A DNA stretch of 64,000 nt, taken from Membranipora membranacea (taxonomy: Eukaryota; Bryozoa; Gymnolaemata; Cheilostomatida; Membraniporidae). This document shows, one piece after another, positions 60,275 through 64,000 of the stretch. Position 1 is the stretch's first letter; each line of letters begins with the position of its first letter. A program made the translations under genes and the position numbers. The stretch covers positions 13,831,001-13,895,000 of the forward strand of contig OU612067.1 of the NCBI GenBank assembly GCA_914767715.1, written 5' to 3'. The notes beneath the pieces were generated by a model. It was not told where the DNA came from and did no database searches. It was given only the letters and a program-made list of their open reading frames with translations.

Positions 60275-61165
60275 TTAGGGCTTAACATAGACAAGATACG
60301 CATTGGATTTCCAGCGGCCGAAAGCTTTGAGTTTGGCATCGGTTAAACCTTGGCCGGCATACCAAGTTGCCCCCCCTCGGCGAAATGAATGTAAGGTTAG
60401 TCTGGACTTGATTCCAGCGTCGGCCACACACCGTTGTAGCCAAGAATGGGCCTCAGCGCGTGAACAATGGAATAAGACAATGCTCCCTTCCTGCAGTGCG
60501 ATGCCTGAATTGGCCGACAAGTATGATTGCAACAGTAGGACCGGGCAAATATCCAAAAAGAGCTTCCTTTCTACTGTTATTGTAGTACTACCTGAGGAGT
60601 GCTTGAATGATGAGAAAGTTATTTTAATTTTTTTTTGTCTTACTCGGATAGACGATCTCCTTAGTTGATGTTCTGGAGTGGTACCAGTATGATAAACCTC
60701 CGATGGGCGTAACAATGCAAAGAATGACAATGCAAACATAGCTTTTATCATGAGTGCCTGTTGAGGGCTGAATAACTTATCTGCAGAGTTACATATTTTT
60801 TGGAGTTGTCTGACCTTTACCACATGGTTTGGCCTGATAGCTATTGAATCATTTCTGCGGCGCACACCCTTCAACAGTAACTGTAGCCTAGGGGTGTCAA
60901 AGCTAATTTCGATATAGTTAGAATTGCAATGATGACGGACTGCAGACAACGCAGATCGAATTGTACTGGCCTTCATGCCTTTCTTAGCAAGGTGAGCAAC
61001 GTAAAGTTCTATAGTTTTAGCGGAAAACTTATCTTTTATTTTGTGCTCTTTACAGAAGTCTGATAGGCCTTTAACTGCCAAGCTGTACGATCTTCTTGTG
61101 GTGGGCGCGACTGAGTTGTGTATCAAGTTATCAGCTGTAGCCTGAAGTTCTTGCAAGCCTGACAA
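60275..61165 (-). CDS. Ngaro tyrosine recombinase
   Basis: An about 296-residue frame with an N-terminal SAM-like core-binding domain (TTRRSYSLAVKGLSDFC) and a catalytic domain. The catalytic set is complete: Arg in ALLRPSEVY, His-x-x-Arg in LHSFRRGGATW, and the nucleophile Tyr in GRWKSNAYLVYV. It integrates the circular cDNA of the element by site-specific recombination. There is no ATG at its beginning. A pyrimidine tract plus CAG (CTTTCTTTTGTCAG) just before the first codons suggests it is joined by splicing or re-initiation to the RT frame, which ends 13 bases upstream. Confidence 0.93.
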   Translation of the reverse strand: MSGLQELQATADNLIHNSVAPTTRRSYSLAVKGLSDFCKEHKIKDKFSAKTIELYVAHLAKKGMKASTIRSALSAVRHHCNSNYIEISFDTPRLQLLLKGVRRRNDSIAIRPNHVVKVRQLQKICNSADKLFSPQQALMIKAMFALSFFALLRPSEVYHTGTTPEHQLRRSSIRVRQKKIKITFSSFKHSSGSTTITVERKLFLDICPVLLLQSYLSANSGIALQEGSIVLFHCSRAEAHSWLQRCVADAGIKSRLTLHSFRRGGATWYAGQGLTDAKLKAFGRWKSNAYLVYVKP

Positions 61166-61177
61166 AAGAAAGGTTTT

Positions 61178-62518
61178 TTAGTGTAGCAGCTTCTGTGACT
61201 TTATGCAGGCTGGGGTTAGATGGACAGGGATTTTGTATTCGGTGTTGCTGGCGTAAAAACTGATACCACAATCCAAATTTCTTGATAGCTTATCTGCTAT
61301 GACGTTCAAACTACCGGCTATGTGGCGCACTCGCAAAACAATATTGTGAGTCATACAAAACAAGGCCAAATCTTTCAGTAGGGTGTTGATCATTTTCTCT
61401 TTAGAGAAGAATGTGTTGATCATGGCCACCAGAGCTTGATTGTCAGTCTGAATAGAGAGTATCGTATCACTTATCTTGTCGCCCCAGAGCTTAACGGCAA
61501 TGTAGATGGGAATCAGTTCCAAGAGAGCGATATTCTGTTTTGACCACCATTCATCTTGCCAAACTCCGTTGAACCACCAGTTGTCGAACACACATCCATA
61601 GCCAACCGATCCTGAGGCGTCTGATATGATAGAATGTGAGGCTTCCTGAGATCCTGCAAAAATGAATTTAAATGGTTTTCCTTCCGGTTGAGACAGGAAG
61701 GACCGCCACACACGCAGATCTGCACGAACGTTTTCATTTAATCTGCGCTGTGCCCACTTGTTTGATGATAGGATACCAGATAGGTTTTGGTATAATCCCG
61801 CCAACAGCGCCTTTCCGGGTAAAAAGGTGGCACAAAGAAATGTGAGTTTACCAACCAGTTTCTGTATAGAGTGAACACGGTGCCCCTTCTTCGCAATAAA
61901 GTTAGTAATTTCCCTTTCATACTTTTCTCTTTTTGACAAAGGCACAAAGAATGACAGGTGACAGCTATCGATACCCAGTCCTAGGAACTCTATGTGGGTG
62001 CAGGGAAGCACAGTCTTTTGTGGGCTGACCGGGAAACCTAAATACTCTAGCCATGAGAGAAATTCTGACAATGCCTCTTGACATCGCTGATGGCTCGACG
62101 CCAGTATCAAAAAGTCATCGATGTAATTGAACATTTCACAGTCTGGGTGGGTTTTCTCAAATAACCAAGCAAGGCTGTTTGATATGGCTTGGAATATAGC
62201 GCATGATGTGCTCAGGCCCATGGGCAAACATATATCGATTAACAACTTATCTTCAAATTGCATCCCCAGATATCTCCAGTCTTCTTTGTTTATTGGGCAG
62301 CACCGATACGCATCTGCTAGGTTGATCTTCGCCATGAAGGTTGGGGCCTTCTCTTTCTCTTGTCTTCTTGACAGCGATTCTGCCACCTGCATAACATTAC
62401 AGTAACTCACACCTTTAAGTTCATTGGGAATATTATCATTGACAGATGTGCCATAAGGTTTACTCAGATCATGAATGAGGCGAAACTTTCCCGGAGTGCT
62501 CTTCGGAATAGCATATAA
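61178..62518 (-). CDS. Ngaro reverse transcriptase-RNase H, N-terminally truncated
   Basis: The open frame begins within RT at LYAIPKSTPGKFRLIHDLSK, directly after repeat A1. It contains LADAYRCCPI, LPMGLSTSCAIFQ, the catalytic YIDD (FNYIDDFLIL) and GFPVSPQKT. A DIRS-type RNase H follows, with acidic residues in SDASGSVGYG, LLELIPIY, QTDNQALV and ADKLSRN. It ends CIKSQKLLH. It copies element RNA to DNA in the cytoplasm or nucleus. The start codon, gag and RT N-terminus are lost, so this copy cannot be autonomous. Confidence 0.93.
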   Translation of the reverse strand, partial: LYAIPKSTPGKFRLIHDLSKPYGTSVNDNIPNELKGVSYCNVMQVAESLSRRQEKEKAPTFMAKINLADAYRCCPINKEDWRYLGMQFEDKLLIDICLPMGLSTSCAIFQAISNSLAWLFEKTHPDCEMFNYIDDFLILASSHQRCQEALSEFLSWLEYLGFPVSPQKTVLPCTHIEFLGLGIDSCHLSFFVPLSKREKYEREITNFIAKKGHRVHSIQKLVGKLTFLCATFLPGKALLAGLYQNLSGILSSNKWAQRRLNENVRADLRVWRSFLSQPEGKPFKFIFAGSQEASHSIISDASGSVGYGCVFDNWWFNGVWQDEWWSKQNIALLELIPIYIAVKLWGDKISDTILSIQTDNQALVAMINTFFSKEKMINTLLKDLALFCMTHNIVLRVRHIAGSLNVIADKLSRNLDCGISFYASNTEYKIPVHLTPACIKSQKLLH

Positions 62519-62762
62519 AGTTCACAGTCTCAAGGCTAGCAACCAAAGGATTGATGAGTTTAAGTCTCCCACAATTCAATACAAAGTGATCACATGACTT
62601 CCTTGTTGTCAGATCAGTACTTTATAAAACACGTTGGAGTTGTCGGGGCTTGTTGGGAGGGCCAGACGACTCTAACTATTGGAGCTGCGCTGAGATACTT
62701 GAGCATTTGTTTTGGATTAATTTCAGTCTAAAAAACAACTTTAGGAAAGTTTGATTTTTTTT
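62519..62762 (-). repeat. Ngaro split repeat A1 (5' terminus)
   Basis: Direct copy of A2. It is the 5' end of the element on the minus strand and is joined abruptly to RT coding sequence. Confidence 0.92.
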
Positions 62763-63180
62763 AACTTGTCGCATTGATGATAATCTAGTGCGGACAGCTC
62801 TGTCACACAGGGATGGCAGAACTAGACCTGCAACAACTTTATATTTAATAGTATCCTCTACTCTTTGATTGAAATTGAGGTATATAATTAAATGGTGTCC
62901 AGAGGGGTCCATTGAGATATCGAATGGGATTATAATAAGTTAGACTGGTTAACCTGGTACAGTCAATTCTCACACGTAATGAATATCAGAGGTCCTAAAT
63001 AAAATGTAGAACCGTTAAATTGTGAAAATATTTATGACTAGAAGTGTTTTGATGCTGTATTCCCAAATATTTTCTCAATATAAGTCTAAATTAAGACCTC
63101 AAAATAAAGTTAATACCCATGCGGAATGATCATTGCAGAAAAGATATTAACATGGCAAATTTCTCACCATTGATGATAAG

Positions 63181-63415
63181 AAAGTATTCACCATAAGTAG
63201 GTTTGATATCGACAAGTTTATTGAACTTCAAGGTTGGTTTTTATGACTTTAAATAAACAATAAAATGTAAACGGTGACTGATGGTCAAAGAGCACATTTC
63301 CCGCAACTGATGGTAAGAAACATTACAGCTTCAAACAAAATTTATAAGAAGAGTGAAGTCATGGTGGCTAATAAATGGTTTGCACAACGTTTAGGTGACC
63401 CATAATTATATTTTA
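63181..63415 (+). repeat. dispersed repeat, copy 2 (partner 51966)
   Basis: See 51966-52220; same orientation. The ACCATAAGTAGGTTTGATAT start and AAACGGTGAC interior correspond. Confidence 0.75.
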
Positions 63416-63536
63416 TTATTTATGATTTTATCATGTGACTAACAGAACATCAATCTAGTTTTTTTATTAAAAAATTCATACATATGTGCTTATTTTAAAT
63501 GTAACACCAAAAACCCTGGTCTATAATGCATCGATC

Positions 63537-63745
63537 GCATATTTTAAGACTGTATATAATAATTGAACACCGTAATACGTTGGTTAGACATCTTATTGGG
63601 GGAAGTGTTCACATGTGTAGGCAAAGGAGGCATATTTCAAGACTGTATATAATAATTAAAAACCTTAATATGTTGGTTGGACATCTTCACATGTGTAGGA
63701 ACAGGAGGCATATTTAAAGAATGTATGTAATAATTGAACAACTCT
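63537..63745 (+). repeat. tandem array, about 80-95 bp unit, 2.5 copies
   Basis: GCATATTT...AAGACTGTATATAATAATT...TTCACATGTGTAGG...AGGAGG repeats, with a 16-base insertion in the first unit. Confidence 0.8.
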
Positions 63746-63833
63746 ATAGCATTGAGCATGATTTCTATGTCTTGGTTTCTTTTAGTTTGAAGTTTATTAA
63801 ATTAGGCCCATGATTTGATCTACAATAACTTAC

Positions 63834-64000
63834 TTGCATACAAAACAGGCTATAACATTGATATTTTCCTGATTGTCAGCGATACATCCGTCACAGAATG
63901 TATGACCACATGGGAGCTGTTTAGGTTGTTGATGTAGCCCTCAACCTCTAAACATTCACCACATTTTACTGGGTATCTTTCTTGATTTTCTACTATTGCA
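63834..64000 (-). pseudogene. RING-finger exon, apparently frameshifted, cut by window edge
   Basis: The donor is at 63833 (TGCAA/GTAAGT). Upstream of it the frame reads QLPCGHTFCDGC and ACFVCK, the C-G-H-x-x-F-C-x2-C and C-x2-C of a RING of TRIM type. The first Cys pair, KCGECLEVEGY, is in a different frame, with the change around 63935-63945. So there is one single-base frameshift or an error. The exon continues past 64000. It could be the first exon of another TRIM gene, or a very distant RING exon of the gene at 42.7-46.3 kb. Confidence 0.65.

Larger units (their letters stand above)
58585..62762 (-). mobile_element. Ngaro-type tyrosine-recombinase retrotransposon, internally deleted
   Basis: Read on the minus strand the order is A1 (62762-62519), RT-RNase H, tyrosine recombinase, B1 (59985-59655), A2 (59656-59413), B2 (59240-58585). 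This A1-ORFs-B1-A2-B2 split direct repeat arrangement is the hallmark of PAT/Ngaro elements of the DIRS order. There are no LTRs and no DDE integrase. The gag frame and the first part of the RT are missing: A1 runs directly into RT sequence at 62519. Both remaining frames are open, so the copy is fairly young. Confidence 0.92.
62763..63833. other. intergenic with repeats
   Basis: Holds the second copy of the 51966 dispersed repeat (63181-63415) and a short tandem array (63537-63745). No gene is seen. Confidence 0.45.

Noticed and set aside
46106-64000. RING exon at 63.8-64 kb as first exon of the TRIM-like gene at 42.7-46.3 kb
   Set aside because: It would need a 17-kb intron containing a whole same-strand gene and two retrotransposons, and the phases do not match directly; kept only as a remote alternative.

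Overview
The window is nuclear DNA of an animal, almost certainly an invertebrate. Genes are split by GT-AG introns, coding density is low and the sequence is AT-rich. The recognisable genes are metazoan: Rab3 with its C-A-C prenylation end, barrier-to-autointegration factor (BAF), a FAM210/DUF1279 mitochondrial protein, a TRIM-type B-box/coiled-coil/beta-propeller gene and a type II membrane C-type-lectin-like gene. Interspersed elements include an R2/NeSL-type non-LTR retrotransposon, a Ngaro-type tyrosine-recombinase retrotransposon, a pogo-like MITE, tRNA-derived SINEs and many fold-back palindromes. I cannot fix the phylum from sequence alone; a sponge, cnidarian, mollusc or similar marine invertebrate would fit.

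Layout. 0.6-8.4 kb: a four-exon minus-strand gene for an acidic, glutamine-rich protein I do not recognise. 9.5-12.7 kb: a four-exon plus-strand FAM210-like gene, with a SINE in intron 1. 14.8-19.9 kb and 24.5-31.1 kb: two direct copies of one segment. Each carries a two-exon BAF gene, a 24-bp minisatellite, a large fold-back hairpin and Rab3 exons. The right copy belongs to a near-complete Rab3 gene (28.96-34.25 kb, minus). The left copy keeps only three Rab3 exons and has lost about 1.4 kb. Between the copies lie a GGGGTTT-type minisatellite, palindromes and an intronless coiled-coil reading frame interrupted by one TGA. 34.3-42.7 kb: no recognisable gene, only repeats and SINEs. 42.7-46.3 kb: TRIM-like gene (minus), carrying one in-frame TGA and one frameshift. 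46.6-47.1 kb: pogo-like MITE. 47.4-49.45 kb: dead R2/NeSL-type retrotransposon. 53.2-57.4 kb: C-type-lectin-like gene (minus). 58.6-62.8 kb: Ngaro-type element with the diagnostic A1-ORFs-B1-A2-B2 repeats. 63.8-64 kb: a RING-finger exon entering from the right edge, with an apparent frameshift.

The most striking observation is the BAF pair. Introns and flanks of the two copies are nearly identical, and the two complete Rab3 exons shared by the copies show no difference. The BAF coding exons nevertheless differ by 21 substitutions plus one inserted codon. All 21 change the amino acid, none is silent, and they cluster in the N-terminal and helix-hairpin-helix DNA-binding part. This is the pattern of strong diversifying selection on a DNA-binding protein that in other animals restrains foreign and mobile DNA.
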